A stretch of DNA of 64,000 nucleotides from Limnochordaceae bacterium (GCA_014896295.1 JADBKR010000003.1:1-64000), one strand, 5' to 3'. Positions 25,548-40,040 are shown, counted from the stretch's first letter. Notes: generated by a model from the letters alone, not told the origin. Program-made: numbers and translations.

Positions 25548-26137
25548 GCGGGCAAGCACCCTGGACGTGGCTTGACGCGATTTGGATCATCATCCTGGCG
25601 GCTTTGCTGTTGCGTGGCTTCTTGCGCGGCTTCGTGCAGGAGCTGATGGAGCTCTTGGTGCTGGGCCTGGCGCTGTACGCCGCAGCCCGGCTATACCAGC
25701 CCTTCGCCCTCTGGGTCGTGGAGCGGCTACCCGTGCTGCCGGATCAGGCCAGCCGGGCGCTCGCCTTCGGCGTGGTGGTCGCCGGCATCCTGGCCATCGG
25801 CACGACGCTGACGGGGATGGTGGCGCACCTGGTGCGGCTTTCCCCTCTTTCGTGGCTGGACAGCCTCGGGGGCGCCCTGGTGGGAGTGGGCAAGGGGCTC
25901 GTCGTGGTGGCGGCTGCCGTGGTGGTGCTCGCCGGGCTTCCGCCCGGCGACTTGAGGGACGAGCTGTCGGACTCCCGCATCTCCCGGCAGTTGAGGGCCG
26001 TGCTTCCCCACATCTGGGGAGAGGTGCGTCAGGCCTTCCCGGAGATGCTCCCGCCGCTGCCCGCCCTGGAGGGCAGCAGTACGGCCACCGGGTCAGCACG
26101 GTCGCGGCTGGCGCTCGGGGGCGGGCCGATCCTTTGA
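25544..26137 (+). CDS. cvpA: CvpA-family membrane protein
   Basis: 197 residues from GTG 25544, overlapping zapA. Four membrane helices: IWIIILAALLLRGFLRGFVQ, LMELLVLGLALYAAARL, LAFGVVVAGILAIGTTL and LVGVGKGLVVVAAAVVVLAG. The family is linked to envelope function and colicin V production in Enterobacteria; its activity is unknown. Its TGA overlaps the TTG start of the next gene. Confidence 0.88.
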   Translation: MSGQAPWTWLDAIWIIILAALLLRGFLRGFVQELMELLVLGLALYAAARLYQPFALWVVERLPVLPDQASRALAFGVVVAGILAIGTTLTGMVAHLVRLSPLSWLDSLGGALVGVGKGLVVVAAAVVVLAGLPPGDLRDELSDSRISRQLRAVLPHIWGEVRQAFPEMLPPLPALEGSSTATGSARSRLALGGGPIL

Positions 26138-27894
26138 AAAACCTGGAGTTGGCGGCCCAGTTCGACCGGATCGCTTCCTTGCTCGAGGTCCTCTCGGAGA
26201 GCCCCTTCAAGATTCGTGCCTACCGGCGCATCGCCCGAACGCTCCTCGAGCTCTCCGAGCCCATCGAGGACGTCGCCCGCGAGGGGCGGCTGCGGGAGAT
26301 CCCCGGGGTGGGCGACGCCATCGCGGGCAAGATCGAAGAGTACCTGTCCACCGGCCGGATCGGCCTCCTGGAGCGCCTCAAAGAACAGATCCCCGAGGGC
26401 GTCCTGGAGCTGATGGCGATCCCGGGCATCGGGGCCCGAACGGCCCGCCTGTTGTACGAACAGCTCGGCGTCGCCTCGCTGGCCGAACTGGAGGCGGCGG
26501 CCCGGGCGGGGCGCATCCGGCAGCTCAAGGGCATGGGCCAGCGCAGCGAAGCGGCGATCCTCGAGGGTATCCAGCAGTGGCACCGGCAGGCAGGGCTCCA
26601 TCCCATGCCGTACGTGCTCGGCCCGGCGGAAGCACTGGCGGCAGCCGTGCAGAAGCTGCCGGGAGTTGCGCGCGTGGAGCTGGCAGGCGCCGTCCGCCGG
26701 GCGGAGGAGATGGCCGAGCAGGCCGAACTGGTGGTGGCCGCTGCCGACATGGCGGGGGCGGCCGGCGCCATCCGGGTGCAGCTCGGGGCGGAAGCCCTTC
26801 TCCAACCGGGCCCATGGCCGGGGACGCTGCGGGTGAGCGGCCCGGTGGCCGGAGGTATGACGGCCGAGGTCGTCGTGGTGCCGCCCGAGGCGTACGCCGC
26901 GGCGCTCTTCTTCCGGACGGGCCCTGCGCGGCACGTGGAGCAGGTGTCCGAGAGGCTGGCGGCCCGCGGGTGGCGCTGGGAGGGCCTGCGCCTGGTCTCG
27001 AGCCTCGAGCCGGGGCGGGAAGGGGCCTCGTTCCGAGACCCGTCGAGGGCGCCGGTCTCGGAGCCGGACGTGTACCGGCTGGCAGGCCTTCCCTGGATTC
27101 CGCCGGAGCTGCGGTGGGGGGAGGACGAAGTCGAACGAGCCGCGCGGGGCGAGTTGCCGCCCCGTCTCGTCGAGGTATCGGATATCCTCGGCGACCTCCA
27201 CACCCACACCGTGGCCAGCGACGGCGTGGCGACGCCCGAAGAGATGGTCGAGGGGGCTCGGGCGTCGGGGCTGCGATACCTGGCGGTCACCGACCACTCC
27301 CCGTCCCTTACGATTGCCCGGGGACTCACCGTGGAGCGGCTGCGCGCCCATCGCCAGCACCTGCGGGCGCTTTCGGAGCGGGCGGGCTTCCCGCTGCTCA
27401 CGGGCGCGGAGGTCGACATCCGCCCGGACGGGACCCTGGACTACCCGGACGACGTGCTGGCCTCGCTCGACTGGGTCGTCGCGTCCATTCACTCCCACTT
27501 TCGGCTCGACGAGGCGGCGCAGACTCGGAGGCTGCTGGCAGCGTGCGAGCACCCGGCGGTGAAGGTGCTGGGGCATCCTACCGGACGGCTGTTGGGCCGC
27601 CGGGAGGGGTATCCCGTCGATCTGGAGGCGGTGCTCGATCGGGCCGCCGAAACGGGGACGGCCGTCGAGATCAACGCCAGCCCCGACCGGCTCGACCTGT
27701 CCGCTCGCTGGGCCCGCAGGGCCAGGGCCCTGGGCGTGCGGATCGTGGTCTCCACCGACGCCCACTCGCCGGCCCAGCTCGGTTTCCTGCGATACGGGGT
27801 GCTGACGGCCCGCCACGCGGGCCTCGCTCCCGAAGACCTGCTCAACACCCGTCCGCTGGAAGAACTCATCCAAAGCGTCAAACCTCACCGGTAG
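26134..27894 (+). CDS. polX: PolX-type protein with degenerate polymerase site and intact PHP domain
   Basis: 586 residues from TTG 26134, overlapping cvpA. Order: helix-hairpin-helix 8-kDa domain (IREIPGVGDAIAGKIEEYLS-like, residues 10-110), family X polymerase domain (about 150-330) and C-terminal PHP phosphoesterase domain (from about 350). In Bacillus PolX the catalytic triad is two Asp in DLD and one in VDFR. Here the aligned segments read EMAEQAELVVAA and MTAEVVVVPPEAY, so all three Asp are replaced (Q, E, E), and GS is GA in ELAGAVRR. PHP metal ligands remain: GDLHTHTVASDG, LAVTDHS, GAEVDI, SIHSHF, STDAHS. A dead polymerase with an active nuclease/phosphatase is inferred. Confidence 0.9.
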   Translation: MKNLELAAQFDRIASLLEVLSESPFKIRAYRRIARTLLELSEPIEDVAREGRLREIPGVGDAIAGKIEEYLSTGRIGLLERLKEQIPEGVLELMAIPGIGARTARLLYEQLGVASLAELEAAARAGRIRQLKGMGQRSEAAILEGIQQWHRQAGLHPMPYVLGPAEALAAAVQKLPGVARVELAGAVRRAEEMAEQAELVVAAADMAGAAGAIRVQLGAEALLQPGPWPGTLRVSGPVAGGMTAEVVVVPPEAYAAALFFRTGPARHVEQVSERLAARGWRWEGLRLVSSLEPGREGASFRDPSRAPVSEPDVYRLAGLPWIPPELRWGEDEVERAARGELPPRLVEVSDILGDLHTHTVASDGVATPEEMVEGARASGLRYLAVTDHSPSLTIARGLTVERLRAHRQHLRALSERAGFPLLTGAEVDIRPDGTLDYPDDVLASLDWVVASIHSHFRLDEAAQTRRLLAACEHPAVKVLGHPTGRLLGRREGYPVDLEAVLDRAAETGTAVEINASPDRLDLSARWARRARALGVRIVVSTDAHSPAQLGFLRYGVLTARHAGLAPEDLLNTRPLEELIQSVKPHR

Positions 27895-27939
27895 GGATCC
27901 GCCCGGGGCCGGGCAGGCTACTGCCCGGAGGGAACAGGC

Positions 27940-29124
27940 ATGGGCGGAATCGGACGGCCGGACCGGTCCCGGGCCGCCTGGCTCCTCGTGACCGTCCTCG
28001 CGTGGTCCTGGGGCACCAGCGGAGCTTTCGCCGCAGAGGCCCGCCTCGCCGGAAGCGGGGCAGACGAAGATCTCCACCGGTTCGTGCGGCTCGTCGCTGA
28101 GGATGGAGAGCCGCTTCTCGTCACGGGTTTTCCCCTTTCTACGGGCGACCGGTTCGTGGCGCCGGACGACCGGATGTTCGAAGTGGTCAGTGTGAAAGAC
28201 GGGCTGGCGCGAGCGCGGGAGCTGGGACGCGTCCGCACGGGGTCGGCGGTGCTGCGCCCGCTGCTGGCCACGCCTGGTCCGGGGCCGGGCCCGAGCGTCG
28301 CGGAGGCGGCCGCCGCGCCCCCCACGGCAGCCGGCACCCGCACCTCCGGGAGGCTGCGAGGCCCCATCGCCATCTACCACACCCACAGCGACGAGTCGTA
28401 TCTGCCCACATCGGGCCGCACCAACGTGCCGTGGAACGGGGACGTCTTCAAAGTCGGGGCCGTGATGAGCGAACTCTTCCGCCGGGCCAGGGTACCCGTC
28501 TATCACTCCTACGCTCGCCACGACCCTCACGACGGCCTGGCGTACGCCCGGTCCCGCAGGACGGCCATGCGGCTGCTGCGGTTGAGGCCGTCCAGCCTGA
28601 TCGACGTGCACCGCGACACGCCCCCGGCGTGGGTGTACCGGACCGAGATCGGCGGGCAGACGATGAGTGCGGTCTTGCTCGTGGTCGGCAGGCAAAACCC
28701 GGGCATCCGGGCCAACGAGGCGTTCGCCTTCTCCATCAAGGGGTACGCCGACCGGACCTACCCCCGCCTCATCCGGGGCATCCTGTACGCGGCCGGCGAC
28801 TACAACCAGGATCTGCATCCCCGCGCCATCCTGACCGAGGTCGGCTCCACCTACAACACGCTCGGGGAGGCCGAACGGGGCGCTCGCCTCTTGGCAGGGG
28901 TCTTTCCGGCTGTTCTGGCGGGCATCCGCGTCAACCCGAGGGAGCAGCCGCCTCCCGACCCGACCCGGGTCGACCGGGTAGCCTCCAGGAGCGGGTGGCA
29001 GACGGCCTTCGCCATCATCGTGGTGGTGGCAGCGGGCGGCGCCATCTTCCTGCTGATCAACGAAGACGGGTATGAGTGGCTCGCCCGGTGGAAAGCACGG
29101 CTGGCCCGCCGCCTGCGCCTGTAG
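27940..29124 (+). CDS. spoIIP: Stage II sporulation protein P
   Basis: 394 residues from ATG 27940. SpoIIP is a septal peptidoglycan amidase/endopeptidase that works with SpoIID and SpoIIM during engulfment. A signal/anchor helix (AAWLLVTVLAWSWGTSGAFA) is followed by the catalytic domain with zinc-type motifs IAIYHTHSDESYLP, LIDVHRDTPP, VVGRQNP, and EVGSTYNT. A C-terminal membrane helix (AFAIIVVVAAGGAIFLLI) is additional to the N-terminal one. Expression in the mother cell is expected; the promoter was not identified. Confidence 0.92.
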   Translation: MGGIGRPDRSRAAWLLVTVLAWSWGTSGAFAAEARLAGSGADEDLHRFVRLVAEDGEPLLVTGFPLSTGDRFVAPDDRMFEVVSVKDGLARARELGRVRTGSAVLRPLLATPGPGPGPSVAEAAAAPPTAAGTRTSGRLRGPIAIYHTHSDESYLPTSGRTNVPWNGDVFKVGAVMSELFRRARVPVYHSYARHDPHDGLAYARSRRTAMRLLRLRPSSLIDVHRDTPPAWVYRTEIGGQTMSAVLLVVGRQNPGIRANEAFAFSIKGYADRTYPRLIRGILYAAGDYNQDLHPRAILTEVGSTYNTLGEAERGARLLAGVFPAVLAGIRVNPREQPPPDPTRVDRVASRSGWQTAFAIIVVVAAGGAIFLLINEDGYEWLARWKARLARRLRL

Positions 29125-29167
29125 CGTGCTAGAATAGCCCTGGCCTTTTTCGGGGGAGGTCGGGGCG

Positions 29168-31667
29168 TTGCCGCAGGAGCCCGTTGCCGACGACACGACG
29201 CTCGACATCCTGGAGTTTCCCGCGATCGTGGCGGCCGTCGCCCGGCGTACCGCTACGGTCATGGGGCGCGAGCGGGCCCAGGCCCTCCGGCCGCGTGCCC
29301 GGCTTGCGGAGGTCGAGCTGTTGCAGCGCCAGACTTCCCAGATGCGGGCGCTGCTCGAGAGCGGTGCGGCGCCGGCCGGCGTACCGCTTGCCGTGCCGGA
29401 CGTGCGGGACGCGCTTGCGCCGGGCCCGCAGCGGGGCTTCGCTCACCGGGGAAGAGCTCGCGCGGGTGGCCGACGCGGCGGAAGGCATGGGCCGGCTCCG
29501 GGAGTTTTTCGCAGAGAAGCTCTCGTCCCTCGAGGACAGCTCGGCCCTGCGGCCCTGGGCGGACGGGCTGCCCGACGCGAGCGCGCTCGTGCGAACGCTT
29601 CGCACGGCCATTGGACCCAACGGGGAAGTGCTGGACAGCGCCTCTCCGGAACTCGCCGCCGTCCGCCAGCGCCTGCGCCGGGCCATCCAGCGGGTACACG
29701 AGGCGCTCGAGAGCCTGGTGCGTTCGCCGCTGGGTCGCCAGGCGCTGCAGGAGCCCATCGTCACCCACCGCATGGGGCGGTACGTGGTGCCCGTGCGACA
29801 GGAATGCCGCGACATGGTGCCGGGCATCGTGCACGATGCGTCGGGCAGCGGGGCCACGCTGTTCGTGGAACCGTTGAGCGTCGTGCAGGCCAACAACGTC
29901 GTCCGCACGGAGCAGGCGAGCGAACAGGCCGAGGTCGAGCGGATCCTGCGACGGCTGACGAGGGAGGTGGCCCAGGCCGGGCAGGCGCTGGAGCAGGGGC
30001 TTGCGACGGTGGGCGAGGTCGACGCCATCGTGGCCCGGGCGCGCCTCGGCATCGACCAGCGTGCGGTGGCTCCCGTCCTCACCGCGGAGCCGAGCGTGGT
30101 GCTGCGCCAGGCCCGCCATCCGTTGCTCACGGGGCCGGTAGTGCCCATCGACGTGGAGGTGGGACGGAGTTTCCGGATCCTCGTCGTGACGGGGCCCAAC
30201 ACGGGAGGCAAGACGGTCGCGCTCAAGACGGTCGGTCTGCTCACGCTGATGGCGCAGGCGGGGTTGCACGTCCCGGCGGAACCGGGAACGGAGATCGGCC
30301 TCTTCACCCGGGTGCGGGCCGATATCGGGGACCAGCAGAGCGTCTCGAACAACCTCAGCACCTTTTCCTCGCACATGCAGCGGATCATCCCGATGCTGCA
30401 GGAGGCGGACGAGCACACGCTGGTGCTGCTCGACGAACTGGGGGCCGGGACGGATCCGGAAGAGGGCGGAGCCCTCGGATGCGCCATCCTGCAGCGGCTG
30501 CTCGAGCGCAAAGCCCGGGTGATCGTCACGACCCACCTGACCGATCTCAAGCTGATGGCCCACGCGACCCCGGGCATGGCCAACGCCAGCGTGAGCTTCG
30601 ATACCGAGACGCTGCAGCCCACGTACCGGGTGGTGCTGGGCGCGCCCGGGCAGAGCCAGGCGATCGCCATCGCCCGGCGCCTGGGGCTGCCGCCCGAAGT
30701 GGTGGAGGAGGCGCGCCGGCGCCTGGGCGCCGAGCGGGTGCGGGCGGACGCCCTCATTGCGGAGCTCCAACAAGCGCTCGACGCGGCCAGGCGACGTCTG
30801 GAGGAGGCCACCGCGGCCCGGGACGAGGCCAGACTTCACGCTCGCCATCTGCAGGCAGAGCTGGAAAAGGCCAGGCGCAGGCGCCAGGAGGTCGTGCAGC
30901 GGGCCATGGACGACGCGCAGGCCTGGGCCCGAAGGGCGCGCCTCGTCTTCGAGAGCCTGGTCGAGGAGGGCAAGAAGGCGGCCAAAGAGGGCCGGATCGA
31001 CGAGGTGCGCCGGTTGCGGCGGCAGTTCGCGGTCGCCCGGGCCGGGCTCGAGGAGCAGGGGATGCGCCTGCTCTCCGACGGGGGCAGCGTGGGAGCCGTC
31101 GAGGAGCCCGTGGCCGCGGCCGCCGGACCGGCCGTCGGCGGCCCCGTCGAAGAGCCGGGTGCGCTTCAGGTGGGCCAGCGCGTATGGGTCGCACCGCTGC
31201 GATGTGCAGGGGTCGTCATGGAGACGGCCGATCCCCAGGGACAGGTGCTGGTGCAAGCGGGGGCGGTGCGGACCCGGGTGCCGGCCCGGCAGCTCTCCTG
31301 GGTCATCGAGGCGGGCGAGGGGCAGGCCGCCGGGGAGGGCGGCACGACCGGGACGGCTGCTGCCGCGGCCGGTGCGGCGGGCGCGGGTCAGGCCAGGGGT
31401 TTGGGGTTTGCCAAAGCGACATCCGTCTCGCCGGAGATCGATCTCCGAGGGCGCACCGTCGAAGAAGCCACGGCAGAGCTAGACAAATACCTCGACGACT
31501 GCACCCTGGCGGGCGTGGAGCGGGTGCGGATCATCCACGGCAAGGGCACCGGAGCGCTGCGGGAGGCGGTCCGGGCCTATCTGGCCCGCAGCACCCGGGT
31601 GCGCACCTACGCCCCGGGAGAGCCGGCCGAAGGCGGCGACGGGGTCACCGTCGTGCGCCTCGCTTGA
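29168..31667 (+). pseudogene. mutS2: Endonuclease MutS2, one frameshift near the N-terminus
   Basis: TTG 29168 behind GGGGAGG opens with TTLDILEFPAIVAAVARRTA, then PDVRDALAPGPQRG. A one-base shift near 29416-29424 is needed to reach ASLTGEELARVADAAEGMGR in the frame that continues to the end. The remaining frame is complete: clamp/core helices, Walker A LVVTGPNTGGKTVALKTVG, Walker B LVLLDELGAGTDPEEGG, a coiled coil (about 500-620) and the C-terminal Smr nuclease domain (EIDLRGRTVEEATAELDKYL, RIIHGKGTGALR). MutS2 suppresses recombination and rescues collided ribosomes. The slip is next to a CGGGCCCG run, so sequencing error is likely. Confidence 0.85.
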
Positions 31668-31726
31668 ACCCTGCAGCGGCAAGCAAGCTCAGGGGCCAGT
31701 GATGAGCCCGGCGGTCATCGCCGATC

Positions 31727-33859
31727 TCAGCGCCCGCCGTCGAAGAGGCCCTCGATGGGCTGGCGCAACCAATCGGGGATCTGCCACCAGGGCTGCCGGC
31801 AGTTGGGCGACTCCTCGGTGGGCTCCGTCCCTTTGGCGAAGATCTCGTCGCGGACCTGCGAGGGAGGCAGGCCACAATCCGGGGGCGCCAGGAGCCCGGT
31901 CTTGGTGTCAATCCGGACGTGGTCGACGATCCCCGCCGGTCTCGGGAAGTCCCGTACCGGAAAGCCGGCGACGGCCTGGCGCATGTACTGCCCCCACAGC
32001 CTGGCGGCGGTCGCGCTGCCGATCTGCTGGCCCTTGGGCCCCACGATGGGTTTGCTCTGCACGTCGTTGCCGATCCAGACGGACGTCACGAGGTCCGGGG
32101 TGAACCCCACGAACCAGGCGTTGGTATAGTCCTGGGTGGTGCCCGTCTTGCCGGCCACGGGACGCCCGTCCGGCAGCCGGGCCTGGCGGCCCGTGCCGCG
32201 CTCGACCACGCCCCGCATCATGTCGGTGAGCAGGTAGGTGCTCACCTCGGAGAGTACCACCTTCTGGCGCGGCGGGTTTTGCTCGAGCGTGTAGCCGCTG
32301 GCGTCGTCCACCCGCAGGATCGCCCGCGGCTTGGAGTAGACGCCCCCTGCTGCCAGCACCCCGTAAGCGGCCGCCATCTCGAGCGGGGTAACGCCGCGGG
32401 TGAGGCCTCCCAAGGCGAGGGAGAGGTTGAGGTCGTTGGGCGAGCCGGGGCCACGGACCAGGGTCGTGATGCCCATCTTCTCCATGTAGCTCATGACGGT
32501 GGCCGGGCCGACTTGCTGCAGGAGCTGCACGGCCACGGTGTTGATGGAGTTTTCGAGCGCGGTACGCAACGTGACGGGCCCTATGAACTGGTTGTTGTAG
32601 TTCTTGGGCTCCCAGGGCGGCCCGCCGTTGGGGTCGGGGAAGCTGAGCGGCTTGTCCTCGATGACCGTGGCCGGCGTGGCGTAGCCCCGATCGAGCGCGG
32701 CCAGCCAGATGAAAGGCTTGATGGCCGACCCCGGCTGGCGCGTGGCCAGGACCGCCCGGTTGTACTTATCCTCCCCCCGGCCGCCGACCATCGCCAGGAT
32801 ATCGCCCGTTTGGGGGTCGAGCGTCACGATGGCGGCCTCCGGCTGGGAGATGCCGTCGGCATCCCTGGAGAAGACCGGCAGGCCCGTGCGGATGGTCTCC
32901 TCGGCCTCACGCTGCAGGTCGAGGTCCAGGGTCGTGTAGACCCTCAGGCCGCCGCCCCAGACCATCTCCTTGCCGTAGCGGTCGAGGAGATCCTGGACCA
33001 CGTAGTCCACGAAGTACCGGGCAATCCCCTGATCGCGCTGCAGGCGCTTGACCCCGAGGGGCTGCTTCTTGGCCTCTTCGGCGGCACGAGGCGAGATGTA
33101 GCCGACCTCCACCATGCGGTCGAGCACGAAGTTGCGGCGGGCAAGCGCCCGGTCGGGATGGCGGAAGGGGTCGTACAGCCCCTCGGGGCTCCGGGCGAGC
33201 CCGGCGAGCAGCGCCGCCTCCGCGAGGGTGACCTCCCGGATCGACTTGCCGAAGTACGTCTCCGCGGCCGCCTCGACGCCATAGGCTCCCTGGCCGAGGT
33301 AGATCTCGTTGAGATAGGCCTCCAGGATCTCTTCCTTCGTATAGCGCCGCTCGAGCTGAACGGCCCAGATCATCTCCTTGATCTTACGGGTGATCGTCTT
33401 CTCCTGGCTCAAGAACGCGTTGCGCGCCAGCTGCATGGTGATGGTGCCGCCGCCCTGCACCCTGCTCCAGGTGCGCAGGTCCACCCAAAGCGCCCGCAGC
33501 ATGGCCCGCAGGTCGATCCCGTGGTGATACTCGAAGTCGCTGTCTTCCACCGCGATGATGGCCTGCTGCATGGCCTTGGGGATCTCGTCGATGCTGACGG
33601 GCACCCGGTGCTCGAGGGCCAGGCGGGTGATGACCCGGCCCTTACGGTCGTAAAGATAAGTCGTCTGGCGCGGGTCGAAGCGGAGCTCGTCCAGGCTGGG
33701 CGCGCCCCTCACCAGGGCTGCCAGGGCCCCGGCCACGGCCCCGAGCATCGAGGCCATCACGATGGCCGCCACCAGCACCAGCAGCCGCCGTGCTGACCCT
33801 ACGGCCCGGGTCCCCAACCCCACCGTCTCCTTTCGACCAGAGGATGGCAGCCGGCCCAT
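31727..33859 (-). CDS. Class A penicillin-binding protein (PBP1A type)
   Basis: Up to 710 residues. It builds peptidoglycan at the outer membrane face. N-terminal anchor (RRLLVLVAAIVMASMLGAVA), GT51 transglycosylase motifs (AVEDSDFEYHHGID, GGGTITMQLARNAFL, LNEIYLGQGAYGVEAA), then transpeptidase motifs SAIK in RQPGSAIKPF, SIN in ENSINTVAVQ and KTG in VAGKTGTTQDYTNAW. Two starts compete: ATG 33859 lies on a TATAAT sequence that looks like a promoter -10, while TTG 33817 has an AAAGGAGA site eight bases upstream. The latter gives 696 residues. It is convergent with mutS2. Confidence 0.95.
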   Translation of the reverse strand: MGRLPSSGRKETVGLGTRAVGSARRLLVLVAAIVMASMLGAVAGALAALVRGAPSLDELRFDPRQTTYLYDRKGRVITRLALEHRVPVSIDEIPKAMQQAIIAVEDSDFEYHHGIDLRAMLRALWVDLRTWSRVQGGGTITMQLARNAFLSQEKTITRKIKEMIWAVQLERRYTKEEILEAYLNEIYLGQGAYGVEAAAETYFGKSIREVTLAEAALLAGLARSPEGLYDPFRHPDRALARRNFVLDRMVEVGYISPRAAEEAKKQPLGVKRLQRDQGIARYFVDYVVQDLLDRYGKEMVWGGGLRVYTTLDLDLQREAEETIRTGLPVFSRDADGISQPEAAIVTLDPQTGDILAMVGGRGEDKYNRAVLATRQPGSAIKPFIWLAALDRGYATPATVIEDKPLSFPDPNGGPPWEPKNYNNQFIGPVTLRTALENSINTVAVQLLQQVGPATVMSYMEKMGITTLVRGPGSPNDLNLSLALGGLTRGVTPLEMAAAYGVLAAGGVYSKPRAILRVDDASGYTLEQNPPRQKVVLSEVSTYLLTDMMRGVVERGTGRQARLPDGRPVAGKTGTTQDYTNAWFVGFTPDLVTSVWIGNDVQSKPIVGPKGQQIGSATAARLWGQYMRQAVAGFPVRDFPRPAGIVDHVRIDTKTGLLAPPDCGLPPSQVRDEIFAKGTEPTEESPNCRQPWWQIPDWLRQPIEGLFDGGR

Positions 33860-33971
33860 TATATCACGCCTTTCCCCGGCTCCGGGGAGGGTTGACTTCC
33901 CTTACCACAATACGTCGGTCGCGCGGCAAAGCATGTGGGCGTGCATATGTTGGGAGCACACGGTGGGGGAA

Positions 33972-34733
33972 ATGTGGAGCAGGACAGGCGGCCCCATCGG
34001 CGGGTCCAGGAATGCGGGGCAGTGGCGAACGCTGGCCGGGGCGGTCCTGGTGGCGCTCATGCTGGGCGCGGTTGGGCTGGGGTGGGCGCTCGATCGCATG
34101 CTCACCCCGCCCATCGATCGGTGGGCCCGCCAGCAGCTCACCTTGCTCGCCTCCCGGGCCGTGGCCGAGGCGGCCGACCAGGTGGGCCAGGCCGCCGGCA
34201 TGCGGCCCCTGGTGACGTACCGGATGGGATCGGACCAGCAGGTCGTGGGGATCGAGTACAACTGGCTCGTCATCAGCCGCATCATGGCCCGCACCGCTCA
34301 GAGCCTCGACCGGGAGCTCCGCAACCTCTCCTCGCAGGACGTATCGGTGCCGCTCGGCGAGGTGACGGGCCTGCGGACCATCGGTGGCCGGGGGCCGGCG
34401 GTGCGGGTGCGGCTGGTGAGCGTGGGGTCGTTCACCGTCGAGCCGTTCTCGGAGTTTCGAGACGCCGGGTATAACCAGACGCTGCACCGCATCGGCCTCG
34501 GCGTGTCGGTCCAGGTGGCGGTCGTGGCTCCTTTCATCGGCGATACGGTGAGGGTGGAGGCCCGCATCCCGGTCGTCGAAAACCAGGTCGTGGGAAGGGT
34601 GCCGGCGTTTTTGATGCAAACGGGCAACCTGCAGATCGGGGGCCGGGCCCGGGCCAGGCCGTGGGCGGCGGGGCGGCGCCGGCCGCCCGGACGGGCGCGC
34701 CTTCACCCGCTCCGTGAGGTTGACATGGGGTAG
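33972..34733 (+). CDS. yunB: Sporulation protein YunB-like
   Basis: 253 residues from ATG 33972 behind GGTGGGGGA. Single N-terminal membrane helix (TLAGAVLVALMLGAVGLGWA) and an extracellular domain with YunB-type features: INRAVAEAAD-like region (LLASRAVAEAADQVGQAAG), DVSVPLGEVTGL, VEPFSEFRDAGYNQTLHRIG and VEARIPVVENQVVGRVP. YunB is controlled by the mother-cell sigma factor in Bacillus and is needed for full sporulation; its mechanism is unknown. The rRNA promoter begins inside its last 14 bases. The Arg/Pro-rich final 35 residues look unlike the family and may result from a late frame slip. Confidence 0.75.
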   Translation: MWSRTGGPIGGSRNAGQWRTLAGAVLVALMLGAVGLGWALDRMLTPPIDRWARQQLTLLASRAVAEAADQVGQAAGMRPLVTYRMGSDQQVVGIEYNWLVISRIMARTAQSLDRELRNLSSQDVSVPLGEVTGLRTIGGRGPAVRVRLVSVGSFTVEPFSEFRDAGYNQTLHRIGLGVSVQVAVVAPFIGDTVRVEARIPVVENQVVGRVPAFLMQTGNLQIGGRARARPWAAGRRRPPGRARLHPLREVDMG

Positions 34734-34748
34734 GCCACCCGCTAGAAT
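34720..34748 (+). promoter_or_regulatory. rRNA operon promoter
   Basis: Consensus -35 TTGACA (34720-34725), 17-base spacer, -10 TAGAAT (34743-34748). The -35 lies inside the 3' end of yunB. A 255-base leader precedes 16S. Confidence 0.85.
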
Positions 34749-35004
34749 AGCTCTCGCACGGCCACACGACAGGTGGTTGGAGGGCCGGCGCGTGGATCCT
34801 TGAAAACTAAACAGTGAGCGTCTGGCGGGTCTGCGGCAGGGAGAGAGCAGACGGAGCGGCCGGACGGAGAAGGCTCCAGGCCGAGGAGGCCTGGTGATTC
34901 GGGAGTCAGGGATCAGGGGAGCTTCGAGGGCTTACGGATTGGCCGGTGCCCGGGGTCAAGCCTGCCGGCGATGCCGGTGGGGGCCTTGGGGACAGGCCGG
35001 TAAG

Positions 35005-36534
<1,530 letters not shown>

Positions 36535-36652
36535 AGTGCGACCCCACTCCCCAACGACCGGACGACCGCTTCGTCCCGCCCTCCGCTCCAGGACGCCAGA
36601 CTCGCTCACTGTTTAGCTTTCAGGGATCCGGGCGCCGGATTCCTGAGTGGTC

Positions 36653-36729
36653 GGGCCTATAGCTCAGGCGGCTAGAGCGCACCCCTGATAAGGGTGAGGT
36701 CGGTGGTTCGAGTCCACCTGGGCCCACCA
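36653..36729 (+). tRNA. tRNA-Ile (GAT)
   Basis: 77-base cloverleaf GGGCCTATAGCTCAG ... CCTGATAAGG (anticodon GAT) ... GGTTCGAGTCC ... CCA encoded. Sits in the 16S-23S spacer. Confidence 0.97.
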
Positions 36730-36754
36730 GCTATGAGGCCGCCTCGAGGGTCGT

Positions 36755-36830
36755 GGGGATGTAGCTCAGCGGGGAGAGCGCCTGCTTTGCAAGCAGGAGG
36801 TCGGCGGTTCGAGCCCGCTCATCTCCACCA
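36755..36830 (+). tRNA. tRNA-Ala (TGC)
   Basis: 76-base cloverleaf GGGGATGTAGCTCAG ... CTGCTTTGCAAGCAG (anticodon TGC) ... GGTTCGAGCCC ... CCA encoded. Second spacer tRNA, the common Ile-Ala pair. Confidence 0.97.
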
Positions 36831-36955
36831 TTGCGAGGATGGCCAGCGTAGCGCGCCACGTGTGGCGCCAGCACCTTGAAAACTGCACAGTGCGTTTGTG
36901 ATTGCCCAACGGGGCCGCAGAGGAGCGCGCAGCGCGGCTTCTGTGGTGATTCGGC

Positions 36956-39961
<3,006 letters not shown>

Positions 39962-40040
39962 CCGAAACCCGTCGGGCCGTGGCATGCGCACTGTGCAGCT
40001 TTCAGGGCGCTGGCCGGCGCCCCCGACCAGCGTAGCCCGT

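Noticed and set aside
26029-29262. Long minus-strand frame opposite polX and spoIIP
   Set aside because: Low-complexity Arg/Pro/Gly antisense translation of well-recognised genes.
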